A DNA stretch of 64,000 bases from Tenrec ecaudatus. Lineage: Eukaryota > Chordata > Mammalia > Afrosoricida > Tenrecidae. Numbering within the stretch: the first letter of the stretch is position 1; each line of letters starts with the position of its first letter. The DNA is taken from the NCBI RefSeq assembly GCF_050624435.1, contig NW_027458575.1, positions 1 through 64,000 of the forward strand. Direction: 5' to 3'. The position numbers and the translations under genes are program-made. Below the pieces are notes generated by a model. The model saw only the letters and a list, made by a program, of their open reading frames with translations, did no database searches and was not told where the DNA came from. Below are positions 47,357-58,440 of this stretch, one piece after another.

Positions 47357-48473
47357 ACAGCCATAGTCTCAGGACTTCCACAAGTCTACCCAACCAGGAA
47401 GCCTAGTCTTTTTATTTTTCTTTTCTTTGTGTGTGTGTGTGTCCACTTTTTTATCCCACTCTACCCCAAGACCTTCTAATGCTGTCTTTTCCAAACAAGT
47501 GAGTACTAATAGCAAGGAATCATCTATTTCTTCTGGTCTTAGAATTCAGGAGACTCATATCCATGATTCATTACAGCATTGGATGAATGGTTTCCATGTG
47601 TCTTCAATGATCATCACTCTGGAAAGGGAGAGACAATTAGCTGCACCTCATGTGGTTTAAAGTCCCCAGTGACTACTCTCAAAATCCAGATGTAGGACAT
47701 TGTCTTCGTGGGCTGTTATGGCAGCGGTTCTTTGTGTTTCCTGAACCTCAAAGCCTCCTCAGCGAGAGAAAAGTTAACACACTGATGGTTTTATTTAGTT
47801 TAGATCAGAGCATTTCAGAGAAACATTTAGGGACTAATTATGAAACTGCTGAAGGTGAAATATTCTCTTTATTAGATTTTTAACTTTTTTTCTGAACGGA
47901 GCTACAATGTCAGTGAGGCGGTAACAAGGGCCACGTTGACCATGAGTATTCAGAGTGATACACTCATCTTTGGCTTTAATCTGCACAGATTTGTCTGACA
48001 CTCTGAGTAAAGCTGACATTCCCTGAGATTTTCCGCTCCTCAGGCAGCAGGAAGCGCAGGGCAGACCTGGGCGCTAGGACACACCTGAGAGTCTGTCAAA
48101 AGGTGACATTTGGGAGATCACATTCTTCAAAGTCTTCACTAAGGAGACAGAGGTAATTTCTATCCTGGACATAATTCCCACAGACAATAAGGAGGGACTG
48201 TCTGTGAGGGCCCCAAGCTACTTGAGCTGCAGATTCACAATGGGTTTGAAACCATTACTCCCCGGGTGTGGATTGTCAGTGGAGAGCCACCGTTCAAAAC
48301 TCTCCGTGGGTGGCTGCCAGTGTGTGTGTTGTGTTGTGTTGTGTGTGTGTTGTGTGATGTTAGTAGGATCAGGTTCTGTCCTTCCTAGCAGTGCCAAGAC
48401 CCGCACCTCCCCTGCCTTGGGTTTCCAGGGTTATAAGGTTGGAGGAGTCTGACATGGAGGGCAAGGCAGAAAT

Positions 48474-48481
48474 ATGCAAAG
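48474..48481 (+). promoter_or_regulatory. Octamer-like V promoter element
   Basis: ATGCAAAG, one base from the Ig octamer ATGCAAAT, 104 bp upstream of the leader ATG. Confidence 0.6.
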
Positions 48482-48584
48482 TGGAAGACATCCATTTTAG
48501 ACCCACAGGCCACCTCCACAGGGGAAGCCCCCTCATCACCCAGCTGGGGGCCACAGTGTGATTGCTTTCCATTTTCCTTGCAAG

Positions 48585-48685
48585 ATGGGGACTTTCCCCC
48601 TAGATCACCTCACTGCTCTTCTCCCAAATCAGGATTGCCACAGGGTTTGAATGCAGGGGTGGTAGGTGGTGGTGGCGGTGGCGGT

Positions 48686-48719
<34 letters not shown>

Positions 48720-49051
48720 CTCTGATCTCTGAATCCTATCTCCAGAGGTGTCTGTGCTCAGGTGCAGCTGGTGCAGTCTGGGGCAGAGGTGAAGAGACCT
48801 GGGGAGTCTTTGAGAATCTCCTGTAAGTTATATGAGTACAGCTTTACTGGAAGTTGGATCCACTGGATTAGGCAGCCACCTGGAAAGGGCTTGGAATGGA
48901 TAGGAATGATTTATCCTAATAACGCTGACACCAAGTACAACCCATCTTTCCAAGGAAAAGTCACCATCTCCACAGACAACTCCATCAGCACCATGTCCCT
49001 GCAGTGGGGCAGCCTGAAGGACTCAGACACAGCCATGTATTACTGTGCAAG
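48585..49051 (+). pseudogene. IGHV5-like gene lacking splice donor and RSS
   Basis: Leader exon 48585-48627 (MGTFPLDHLTALLP). The donor GT of the left-arm copy is AT here (48628-48629), so normal splicing should fail. V exon 48748-49051 has a good AG acceptor and an open frame: [20 protein letters not shown], first Cys (RISCKLYEY), Trp (HWIRQ), [26 protein letters not shown] and second Cys (MYYCA). Immediately after TGTGCAAG the expected CACAGTG is absent. Compared with the left-arm copy about 220 bases, including the whole RSS, are deleted, and a 34-base block (cccactctgacttctgaata...) is tandemly repeated at 49052-49112. The exon looks healthy but cannot rearrange by normal RAG cleavage. 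It could at most act as a gene-conversion donor; no evidence for that. Confidence 0.9.
48660..48716. repeat. (GGT/GGC)n and (TG)n microsatellite in V intron
   Basis: ggt/ggc units followed by about 14 TG units, between leader and V exon. The left-arm copy has only a short CA stretch here, so it expanded after duplication. Confidence 0.9.
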
Positions 49052-49579
49052 CCCACTCTGACTTCTGAATAACACTCTGGAGCAGCCCACTCTGACTTTT
49101 GAATAACAGCAGGGCTATAGAGCAGATTAGGTTAGCTTTCTTCATGAAATTCTGTGTTCAGCCCTTGCTGCCCTTGAAGAATGAGCGGGTGCGTTGTCGT
49201 AATAGGAAGATCCTCAGGTCAAATTTCCTGGCCTTTTTCTTACGAAAGACATTCCCAATATTGCTAGAAAATTTCCCCAATAAGTAGCCATGATATCCGT
49301 GTATATTCATTTGCTTCCTTTCTTACTTAACTCACCTGCCTGCATTCAACTTGATTTGGGAAACAGCTTTGTAGAAATCTCCAGGTGGAACCCTGGTGCT
49401 TTGACATGAGCAAAGTGCTCATGGGTCCCAACCTTTGACTGGTCAGTTACACTCATGAAAATGCTTGGTATAGTTTCCTGGGTAAAAGTGGCCTTACCAG
49501 GAGGAGACTCTGGAGCCTGCTGAGCTAGGGCGACTCAGTTCAGAAATGTCTATCTCCTTCCTTCCCATCTTTCTCCTGA

Positions 49580-49800
49580 AGGTGCTTGTTGTACCATGTG
49601 GTCAGTGTCAGAGAGAGGATAATTGGAATCGGATCAGGCAGCACCCAAGGAGAGGCCATGGTGTATGGAGATCTCCTACTATTGGTTAATGAGGTAGTGA
49701 CCTTGACTCTTCCAAAAAGCAGTTCTCCCTACCTCTGACCTCTGAGGGCACTGAGGACACATTCGTGTGTTACAGTGCAGGTGGACACAGACAGGGAAGT
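49580..49800 (+). pseudogene. IGHV4/2-like V relic (right arm)
   Basis: The FR2-like frame reads WNRIRQHPRRGHG (IGHV4: W-WIRQHPGKGLE). It then breaks at stops, and FR3-like sequence resumes (gactcttccaaaaagcagtt, ctctgagggcactgaggaca) to TAC AGT GCA, where TGT (second Cys) has become AGT. A heptamer-like CACAGAC (49786-49792) follows. FR1 and the leader are not recognisable. Confidence 0.72.
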
Positions 49801-49850
49801 CAGGGTGGCCCTCACATACACTATCCTGCAGGACAGCCTGGGTGCTGGGA

Positions 49851-49864
49851 CCAGCAGGGGGCGC
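49851..49864 (+). promoter_or_regulatory. CTCF-like motif, perfect core
   Basis: CCAGCAGGGGGCGC fits CCASYAGRKGGCR at every position, about 60 bp downstream of the RSS remnant of a dead IGHV4/2-like gene. Plus orientation. Binding not tested. Confidence 0.7.
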
Positions 49865-50125
49865 TCAGCACTAACAGCACAGGCCCAGGAGCAGGAGCAG
49901 GTGCAAGGCTGTGCTCAGATGCAGCTTTCTGCTTTGACTTCAGTTGCTTTTGTTCCCAACGCTCTCAAAGGTTCTGAGGGATCGCTATTTACAACCGCAG
50001 GAAGTGTACTAGTGTCTCCTAAATTGTAACAAGAAACTCTCACCGCCATCCAGTTGATTGTGACCCAAAGTGATCTTCTCAGACAGGCTTGAACTACTCC
50101 TGTAAAAGGGTATTTGCATGGAAGT

Positions 50126-53100
50126 GGTCGTTCTTATGAAATTCTGTCTTGTGATCTTCAGGGTTTTTTCTTAGTTTCAACTTAATTTCTTGAAAATATA
50201 GAAAATGTGATGTTCACCATATGAATAAACTGGCAGTTGGATTCCCTGTCCCTTTGTGACACTGCAGTTTTCTGAAATGAGGGAGCCATTCTCAGGCCAG
50301 ACAGACTATTGATAGATTTTCATGAAGATAATGTGGCCTTATTTTTTGTCTTAGCATGCACATAGATTGTTAGGATATATTTCTTCTATTGGTTATATTG
50401 ATGGGCATTTCTCACCTAGAGAGATTCACAAGTGTGATAACTTTTATATTTATCGTGAATTTTGCATGAATGTTGTTTTTTTTACTCCGAAGATACCATA
50501 AGTATTTTTATTTCTTTATTTATTTTGCAATCTTCAATCTAGGATGGACAATTCTGTGTTTTCCACAGAAAGTGAGCACACTTTCTCTTAACAAACACCT
50601 TCATAATTACTTGTGTGATAGTCACACCATTCCTTATCTGTTGAAATATATTACACCATTCCTTTTGTTTAAGAATAAATATAAATGTAATACAAGTGTA
50701 TAGTGCACAAAAAAGCTGAAAATAATGAAGTAATTTTTAGGAAAGTCACAGAAAGCGTGCTCATCCTTTATTACTGATTGTAGCTCAGACATGAGTTTAA
50801 AACTTCTCAGCCCCGGTTAGGAGGGTGATGGGGTTGAGAAGGGAAAACAGTTGCTTACAGTCCATCAAAAAATACTTACATGTTAATAAAATATTTTTTT
50901 AATTTTGGTTTTTCCCTATATTTGCAGGTTATAAAATAGCAATCCCTGTGACTCAAATTTTAAGATCATGGATGGTATTTGAAAGGTGAGCCATTACCAC
51001 CACCACCTGGTCCCTGTGCACACAAAAACTGACAAGCTGTGTCCACACAGATTACAGTCTAGAGAACCATCTGCGTCCAGTTCTAGTCAGTAGTAAATAG
51101 TGACCTTGAGTCAAAATGATCTCCACATACACAAAAACAATGTGTCACCATGTATATTAAGGTTAATGTTTCCTCCAATTTTTGAAGTAAAGTTAACTAT
51201 GACAATGGCAACTACCTAATAAGAAGTGTTCTGAATTAATATTGGCGGTGACTTCATTCACACTTTACACAGAATGGACTATATGCCAAACAAGTAATTC
51301 ACAAAGTAGGTCTAGAGAGACTGACCTAGGTGTGCCTGGAGGTGTTGGGTCCAAGAGCAAGGAACTTCCCAGTCATTCTCAAGTAGGATGCAGTCTGGAT
51401 TCTCCCTAAATAATATTACTCTCATGCCTCTTTTCAGGTGCTCAGGATTCTGAATTCTAGTCTTAGTCAAATGTTTTGGATAATGACACATTTGCTCTTT
51501 ATGATACTGCTTATGTATCATAAGTAATCTTCATTTTGCCTTTAAAACTTGACAGATTGTACTCAGGCATATTCCTTCAGCTATTACTTTCATTGTATTT
51601 TGAAATAAACGAATTGTTCTTTATGTTTGCTTTATTCACTGCTCCACTGACTTGCTTTCTATTAGAATGCGAGCATCTCTTTAGTCTTCTCATTCTTTGT
51701 TTGCAGATCTATAGCAATGTGTTAAAAAAAGTTGATTGTGTGACTGACTCAAAAAATATTCAGTTCAGTTTTCAATATAAAATGAAACATGAAAACCTTC
51801 AAAAAGTTAAATTAAATTTGAGATGTCACAATGCTACACAGACTAAAAACTAACTGCTCAGAAAGGACATGATCATATGGGATTGATGTATTCAGATAAA
51901 TGAGAATTTCATCTTATTTACTCTTTCTGTGAGGTAGAAACATTTATTACCCTTGGTCTCAGAGCTAAGTCTTATGAGGATTTATGCTATCCTGGCAAGA
52001 GTTACACCATATTAATGTTTGCTATTTTTTTTCCTCCTCAGAGGGGAAGATTCTTCCCTTTCTAAATCATAATCCACATTTGTTATGCTGGGAATTTGCA
52101 TGGTGTTGAAGTGAGAAAACAGGGAGTTTTCTGTGTGATCTTCTGATTGAGTCTGAACATCTTATAGGACCTGGGAAGTGGGGCTCTGACCTTCATGCCT
52201 GTGCTATAGTTGATATATTCCCTGGTCCATGTTCCTTTCCTTATCAGCAGTATCCACATTCTTTAACTTTGAACTGTTTATCCCTGTTGACTATGCCTCT
52301 CACTCTCCTCCCCTACTTAAGTGTCATGGGTAAGATGTGAGATATGGATGTGTGTTTGATAGGGGAAATATTTCACCTCCAGTTATGAAAAGTTAATAAA
52401 AACGACCTTCCTGTGGTGAGAAATCTTTCAGCTTGAGAATGGTCTTCCTCTCCAGGGCCAGAAACAAGAGAACTTGTTTTGAATGTTCACTCAAAAATCT
52501 GGAGGGGTTTTACAGTTAATGTCCATAGAACATGGGGCTCCACTAATGGCCGGCCCCAATGGTTTCTCAGTCACAGTAATCAATACTCAGCCTCTAGAAA
52601 TTGATCACATTTTAATTTACATATATATTTTTCAAATAAATGGTTTCAGTGGTTTCTGATCCAGGTAAGCAGATTTCTGCTGTGCCTCTCTGAATGTCCC
52701 TCTCTCTAGATTTTGGGTGGCATTTTGATATGTCCGTCCATGTCAGTTCTCTGATGCGTGCATGCAGGGACTCCCAGCACCAGTGCATCCAGGTCTCACA
52801 TTGCAGAATAAGGAACTCATGCCTGACTCAGAGGAGGATGAGACAGGCCAAGACAGAGAGCGCAGGGATCCACAGTGGAAATGGAGTTGCAAGGGTTCAC
52901 AGAGGACACAAAATGGGTACATAGGCACAGAGTTGTGGTAATCTTCATGTAAATAGATGTTATAGGGGGATGTGTGTAAAGGATGCCTCATGGCCCAACA
53001 TCAAGAAAACTGATCTATATTTTATCACCCCTTCTGCTCTGTAACCAGATTCTTCTTGCTGAAACCGGAAAAACCAATGTCCTGGCCTTTTAAATGAAGA

Positions 53101-53241
53101 ACATTCAAAGGTTAGTGTGTTCTCATGAGCCCTAAGCTCTTGGATAGTTATAGGACCATTCATAAACAGAAGTATTTTTATGAACATGTGTGCTCTACTC
53201 TTGATATTTTCCCAAATTTGCAGTGATATATCCTGATCTTA

Positions 53242-53247
<6 letters not shown>
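50126..53247. other. Unassigned AT-rich DNA
   Basis: No V gene found on either strand. 52690-52920 is GC-richer with an ORF of no known family. Nothing else recognised. Confidence 0.4.
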
Positions 53248-53306
<59 letters not shown>

Positions 53307-53343
53307 TCCCTCCCTCCCTCCCTCTCTCTCTCTCCCTCTCTCT
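53248..53343. repeat. (CT)n microsatellite
   Basis: About 55 bases of pure CT, then ctccctccctccctc and more CT. Confidence 0.95.
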
Positions 53344-54513
53344 TTTACAGCACTGATATTATTTTTAATTTAAGTCTACAACTTTGGTTAATCCTGTTAA
53401 TGTCACTTTAATATATATTGTAAACTAATTGAATTTATGTATGGAATACTATTAGACTTATGGTGATAAAGATAATATTTTCCTATATTTTAAATATTGT
53501 ATTCCTTTGATTTGGATGTTTTTTAAGCGTTTACAGACTTTTATATTATAAAATTGGTTGCTTTTTCAATTTTTTCCATTGTGCTTTGTGGACTGGTTTT
53601 TATGTGAGTAGTAGAAATTAGCAAATTTTATGCCTTTAAAGTGATGTTTTTGTTTCAATTCTTTTAAACGAGTAAGAGAATATGCCTTGGAAGTTATAGG
53701 TGGCTATTTATGAAAACACACTCATTAGTGTAAGAGGGAGAATGATACAGTAACATGAGTAAGACAACCCCCCACCCCTCAGTAAATCACTAAACCTCAT
53801 CACAACCAAGAGGAATGGTCCTGGTGCAGTTACATAATTTCATGTTAACTTGATAAATAAACATAGGGGTGGAGTCTAGCCTGTCAGCCAGGTCATGGTC
53901 TGAAGATGCTTGCTTATGGTTGTGACCTTCTCATGAGGCTTCAGGAATTTCCTCTCTTTCTCCTGGGTGGCAGGCCACACACTCTCTCTGCTTCACCTTC
54001 CTGTTGAGGAGACACACTTAGAGAGCTGGCAGAACCACAGGGAGACTTGCACCAGGCCTGAGATACTTCAGTACTACTGGATCCACAAGACTTTTCACCA
54101 ACATGCCTGTGAGCATCCTACATTTGGCATCTTTGCTGCGTAAGTCTGAAAAGAAATTTATGGACTAGGATCAAACCTATGGGCTAATATGGATTTGATC
54201 TGGACTGCACTGGGATGTTTTCTCAAAATATAATTGCTCTTTAATATGAAGCTCTTTCTTACACACATATGAGTGTCAGGATTTGTTTCTCCCAGACGAA
54301 CACAGCCCCCTTGAATGGTCAAAATTACTTCTTGAAAAGTTTATTTTGTCACACCGCACCTATGAAGTCAGTGAAATTATAAGAGTCATGTGTAAGTGGG
54401 TAAATCTGTACCAGCCATGACTAGCTGTCAGCTCACTTGGTGAGATGCGCCTACCATTAGGCATCAGGAGTCCAGGATACACTTGAGATCTGCAGCTGCA
54501 CTATTCTCCGTGT
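53344..54513. other. Unassigned; possible dispersed repeat at 53850-54300
   Basis: The stretch ending gctctttcttacacacatat, gagtgtcaggatttgtttct resembles the end of a common mammalian dispersed repeat that I cannot name. No gene called. Confidence 0.35.
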
Positions 54514-54705
54514 GATTAGAGCATGCTTCTCCACCTTTCATTCCGTTCCTCATGTCGTGGTGACCCCCCACCCAACCATAAAATGATTTTCGTTGCTACT
54601 GCATAGCTGTAATTTTGCTAGTTATGAATCAGGTGACCCCTGTGAAAGGGTCGTTTGGCCCCCAAAGGGGGCGCAACCCACAGATTGAGAACCCCTGCTC
54701 TAGAG
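54514..54705 (-). mobile_element. SPIN-like hAT MITE at a duplicated V unit
   Basis: Element 54522-54697: left end catgcttctccacctttc, right end gattgagaacccctg. The flanks gattagag and ctctagag share TAGAG. Interior blocks (gtcacctgattcataactag on the minus strand) match the MITE at 37211-37386. The right end abuts exactly the sequence that abuts the SPIN-like element end at 45049. Confidence 0.85.
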
Positions 54706-54889
54706 TTATCTAGGCTTCCTATTATTTATTCCTAATGTAGAGCAGAACTACGTTCATGAATGTGATACTCATGCACACATAAATGTCTTAGAGAGTTGAA
54801 AGCTGAAGCCATCACCCCTCATTCAGCAATAAGCAAGGACATTGCCATATAGGTTGCACCTGACCCACTGACAACAAAGTGCACTCATC

Positions 54890-55322
54890 AAGGGGTGACT
54901 ATGCGGCTTCATTTTCCTATTGGCAGCCGCCCTGGGTAAGATCAGACATGGGGCTGGAGAGAAGACTGTGGCAGCTCCAGAGCCCTCACCTTCTGGTTTA
55001 CTTCCTCACAGGTGTGCATGCCCAGATGCAGTTAGTGCAGTCTGAGGCCAAGGTGCAGAAGCCAGGAGAGTAGGTGAAGGTGTCCTGCAGGACTTCCGGA
55101 TACACCTTCTCCAGCTATGGTACTCATCAGGTGTGACAAGCACCAGGATAAAGCCTTTAGTGGATGGGCTGGATCAACACCCACGCTGGGAAGTCAACAT
55201 ATGTCCAGGGCTTCACACAGGGCTATGTCTTCTTGGATGGCTCAGTCAGCACAGCTTAGCTACAGATTGGCAGCCTGAAGTCCGAGGACACCGCATTGAT
55301 TCCTGTGTGCGACACACGCTGT
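54890..55322 (+). pseudogene. IGHV7-like variable pseudogene 2
   Basis: Leader relic about 54900-54935 (ttcattttcctattggcagc then GGTAAG), without a usable start in frame. V exon from 55012 after an intact acceptor cacag: QMQLVQSEAKVQKPGE then stop TAG (55071-55073), VKVSCRTSGYTFSSYG, a frameshift in FR2, [11 protein letters not shown]-like sequence, [10 protein letters not shown], a further TAG in FR3 (cagcttagctac), and second Cys TTCC TGT. RSS: CACACGCTGTG-type heptamer, nonamer-like TCAGAAAAC. Dead by several lesions, mostly different from those of pseudogene 1, so both decayed after duplication. Confidence 0.87.
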
Positions 55323-55534
55323 GAAAACTCACATCCTGATACTGTCAGAAAACCTGGGGGGTGGGTGAAAGCTGTGCTCAGAATATTGACCTGAATCCTT
55401 ATTTACCGGTTTTGCACTTAGTGATGAGAAACCAAGACAATAACTTCCTGTGAAATGAATAAAACTTTCCTGTGAAATAAAATCATCCCCTCAAGAGGGG
55501 AGGTTAAATTACCTTGGTATGTAGTCTTTGTGTG

Positions 55535-55690
55535 TAAGTACTTCCATCATCATCTGCAGAGACAGTGACAAGAACACAGTTATCCGCAAACGGACAGTTA
55601 CAAAACAGAATACATGGCTGTCTATTACTCTGTGAGAAAGAGAGTGAGAGGAAGTCAATGTGATCCCCAACACAAAACTCCCTGCTGGGA
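55535..55690 (+). pseudogene. IGHV3-like FR3 fragment 2
   Basis: cagagacagtgacaagaaca ... gaatacatggctgtctattactctgtgagaaa matches FR3 (RD-DKNT ... AVYY) with Cys replaced by Ser. Then ggaagtcaatgtgatcccca and an acacaaaac nonamer remnant. Shorter than fragment 1: the ADSVKG part is lost. Confidence 0.7.
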
Positions 55691-55699
55691 AAGAGTTAA

Positions 55700-55712
55700 G
55701 CTGCAGGGGCGC
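55700..55712 (+). promoter_or_regulatory. Decayed CTCF-like motif
   Basis: GCTGCAGGGGCGC, the counterpart of 46147-46160 with one G lost from the run and a substitution. Likely weakened. Confidence 0.4.
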
Positions 55713-55840
55713 TCAGGTTCCACAGATCACAGGATACGCCCTGAAGCAGGTGCAGATGGACAGTTTCAGGACTGGTTCCGGTTGGGGTCTGGGGACACTT
55801 CTCCATGTCACTGTTTTCCCCAAGGAATTTCTCTAATTGT

Positions 55841-56435
55841 ATGGCTCCTGGTCTACCATTGATATCTATGAAGCAAAAAGTTGTAACAGGAGAAACTATT
55901 GCCCCATGCAAAGAACCAGTGTTTGATGAACCTTAGGAAATCAGGGATACATTTCCAAACTCATCGAGGGCACCTGGAGGCACTTGATGGTGAAAACAGT
56001 GAAGCACTGGAATACTAGTTGAAAGCTAGAAAACTGTTCTGTTGACCTGCTTCGGAAATAGCAGACTCGCTGTAGAGATCTCATTGTTTTACTCCAACTA
56101 GCACACTCTTGGAGTTACTGGCGGGAGTCAATAATGTCTAGTTAAGGGTCTGTAAGAGGTCAGAAAAGACTGACATTCACATCTGACCCTCTTCCCTTGA
56201 ACACAGATGGGTCGTTGCTGGAGTCAACTATGACCTGGCATCCCTTTTTATCCTAGTCGGTTTTCTTTCTAGTTCAGCTGTGTTATCTCGTTTACGTTTG
56301 TTACACACTTTATGGTTCATGCTCTCAATGTAGACACATTCAAATTATCAAGACATCTGTACACACACACACACACACACAAATACTGTATGCTACTCTG
56401 AGTTGTTCCAGTTCAAACAGCACGGTATATTGTTT
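55841..56435. other. Unassigned intergenic DNA
   Basis: A short (CA)n at about 56361-56382. Otherwise nothing recognised. Confidence 0.4.
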
Positions 56436-57120
56436 GTTTCAGTTTGTACTATTGTTGTTAGATGCCATCAAGTGGCGTCTGTGCATCAGAACAATGTACT
56501 GCCTGGACCTGGGCCATCTTCACCATCTGTGTTTGAGTCTGTTGTGGCAGCTACTGTGTCAATCCATCCCACTGGGGGCCTTATATTTCTTCACCACCGT
56601 ATAGTTCACCAGTCATATGACATTCTCCAGGGACTGTTCGCTCTTGATCACATGTCCAAAGTACCGTATATACTTGAGTACCAGCCAAGCTTTACAGCAC
56701 ATTTTCAATGCAGTTTTTGTGGTAAAATTAGGTGCATCCATGAATATTCGGGTCGGATTATACTCGAGTATATACATGGTACATTGGATGATGTCCTGCC
56801 ATGCTCACCTCTACAGAGAATTCTGGCTGCACTAGTTCCAACACCAGTATGATTGTTTTTTCTTGGAATCTACTAGGTATTAAGTATTCATCACCATAAT
56901 CATAATTCAAAGGTATCAAATATTTTAAGTTTTAATAATTTAAGGACAAGCAAAGACTTTTGCAGGTGTATATCATTTAAAATACTATGGCTGTGTCAGG
57001 TGCACCTTATTCCTAAAGGTGACATCTTTATAATTTACACTGTAAAGATATCTTTTACAGTAGATTTACCAAATGCAATGTGCTTTCTAATTAAATTCCT
57101 TGTGGGCCACAGTAAAATCA
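56436..57120 (-). mobile_element. RTE/BovB-like fragment, minus, split by a MITE
   Basis: The plus strand reads gttgttagatgccatcaagt, cagctactgtgtcaatccat, ctccagggactgttcgctct, tgatcacatgtccaaagta, then, after the MITE, acagagaattctggctgcac, ggctgtgtcaggtgcacctt and aaaggtgacatcttta. This is the complement of the RTE coding/3' region. The ORFs here are antisense. Confidence 0.65.
56662..56781. mobile_element. Mariner-like MITE, 116 bp, TA target
   Basis: Element 56664-56779 with inverted ends ccgtatatacttgag and (complement) CCATGTATATACTCGAG, flanked by TA on each side, inside the RTE sequence catgtccaaag-ta. Confidence 0.7.
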
Positions 57121-58180
57121 AATATTGAAGGACTTCATGGTTTGCTTTCTAGTGGCTGCATGAGTACACATATAAGTCACTGGAAATTCTAGTGTGGGAG
57201 GTGTTCTTTACCTCATTTGTTTTATTCATTCAATCATTTACTTATATGAAAGGCCTCGGAAATACTGATTTTTACACTTCACATTATAAATCAAAACTAT
57301 GTTGTGTTTTGTTATTCGTTAAAGTTGTCCAACATTTTGTTGTATTGAGAACATTTGATTCCATTTCTCATTGGGCGTTTTCATTTATATAATTTTCAAT
57401 TATATTGTACATGTGCAATGATTTCATATTTTGAGCCTTATAGCCATAGAAAAGGAATTTGTAAGGCAGAGAGCATGGTGCTGTGTGCACTTATGTTGCC
57501 TTTAGGTTTACAGTCTTTGGTCACCTTAGAGTTATGTATGTTAGCATGGTGTCCTTGCCAACTTCAGAGAGTTGTCTCATACATTTTTAATAATATCATT
57601 TTTAATTTGATTTCTATTGTAAGATCCCTAAGCTTTTATTTTTATATTTCCAAAGCTAAGGCTGACTCATTATGTTGTGAAATTTTCTGTGCTTTTATGA
57701 ATCAAAATGTCATATTTATGCTATGGTGGTAACAAGTAGAAAGATTTTGGTACTGCAAAAAAGTGCCTATGCCTCCCCGATTGAACACCATATTTCCTAA
57801 TTACTGACAGTCACTGATCGGTTTGTCATACCTGTATAGGATTCTCTTTTTAACAATTTTATTTCAAAGCCATATGATAAATTCTGTTTTTTAAGGTCTA
57901 CTTCAAGTTAAGATTTATCTAAACATTTCCATGGGTTGAAAGCTCTTTAAAATAACATTATTTGTATTTATTGTATCACAGACTGTTTATTTATTTATAT
58001 GCTGAAGGCCACGCTGGTCATTTCAAGCTGGGTTCACTGTGTATAGAGCTGCTATAATTCACTAGTGCACGGTTTCAGGGGGACATGTATTTTCAACTCA
58101 TCGAGGCAACCACCTGGGAGCATGTTTCAGGATAAAATGGTAAAGCAATGAGAGGCTTTGTAAGAAACTGTCTGATTGTC
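57121..58180. other. Unassigned AT-rich DNA
   Basis: No gene recognised. ORFs 57192-57392 and 57355-57732 lack any family resemblance. Confidence 0.35.
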
Positions 58181-58440
58181 TCTCAAAGTAGCTGAACCAC
58201 TTTACATTCCAGCAATTGAGTCACGAGTATCCCTTGTCCTGTGCTCACTTGCGAGAAAATGACTTTGTAAGGTTTGGAGATGGAAAATATTTTATTTATT
58301 AGGTCAGTAAAATCATCTTCTTGTTTCATTTTGAATTTTCCAAAATGAAATTATTTGAATTTGAGTAATATGCCCATGTATTTATTTTTAGTTAAATTCT
58401 TCTTGGTTTGCATATTTGATTAGATATTCTGGATATTTTT
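58181..58440 (-). mobile_element. Possible old L1 fragment
   Basis: agctgaaccactttacattc, cagcaattgagtcacgagta, tatcccttgtcctgtgctca has the order of the complement of an old L1 (compare ccattttacattcccaccagcaatg). Weak. Confidence 0.35.

Larger units (their letters stand above)
47357..50125 (+). repeat. Inverted segmental duplication, right arm
   Basis: Reverse-complement match of 8319-11283 (see that entry). Starts agacagccatagtctcagga and ends at about agtggtcgttc. It carries an IGHV5-like pseudogene and an IGHV4/2-like relic. Confidence 0.85.
54698..55840 (+). repeat. Direct duplication unit 2 (IGHV7-like + IGHV3 relic)
   Basis: Collinear with 45050-46280; see that entry. Confidence 0.85.

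Noticed and set aside
52694-52991. ORFs on both strands at 52.7-53.0 kb
   Set aside because: No family resemblance or gene context; left unassigned.
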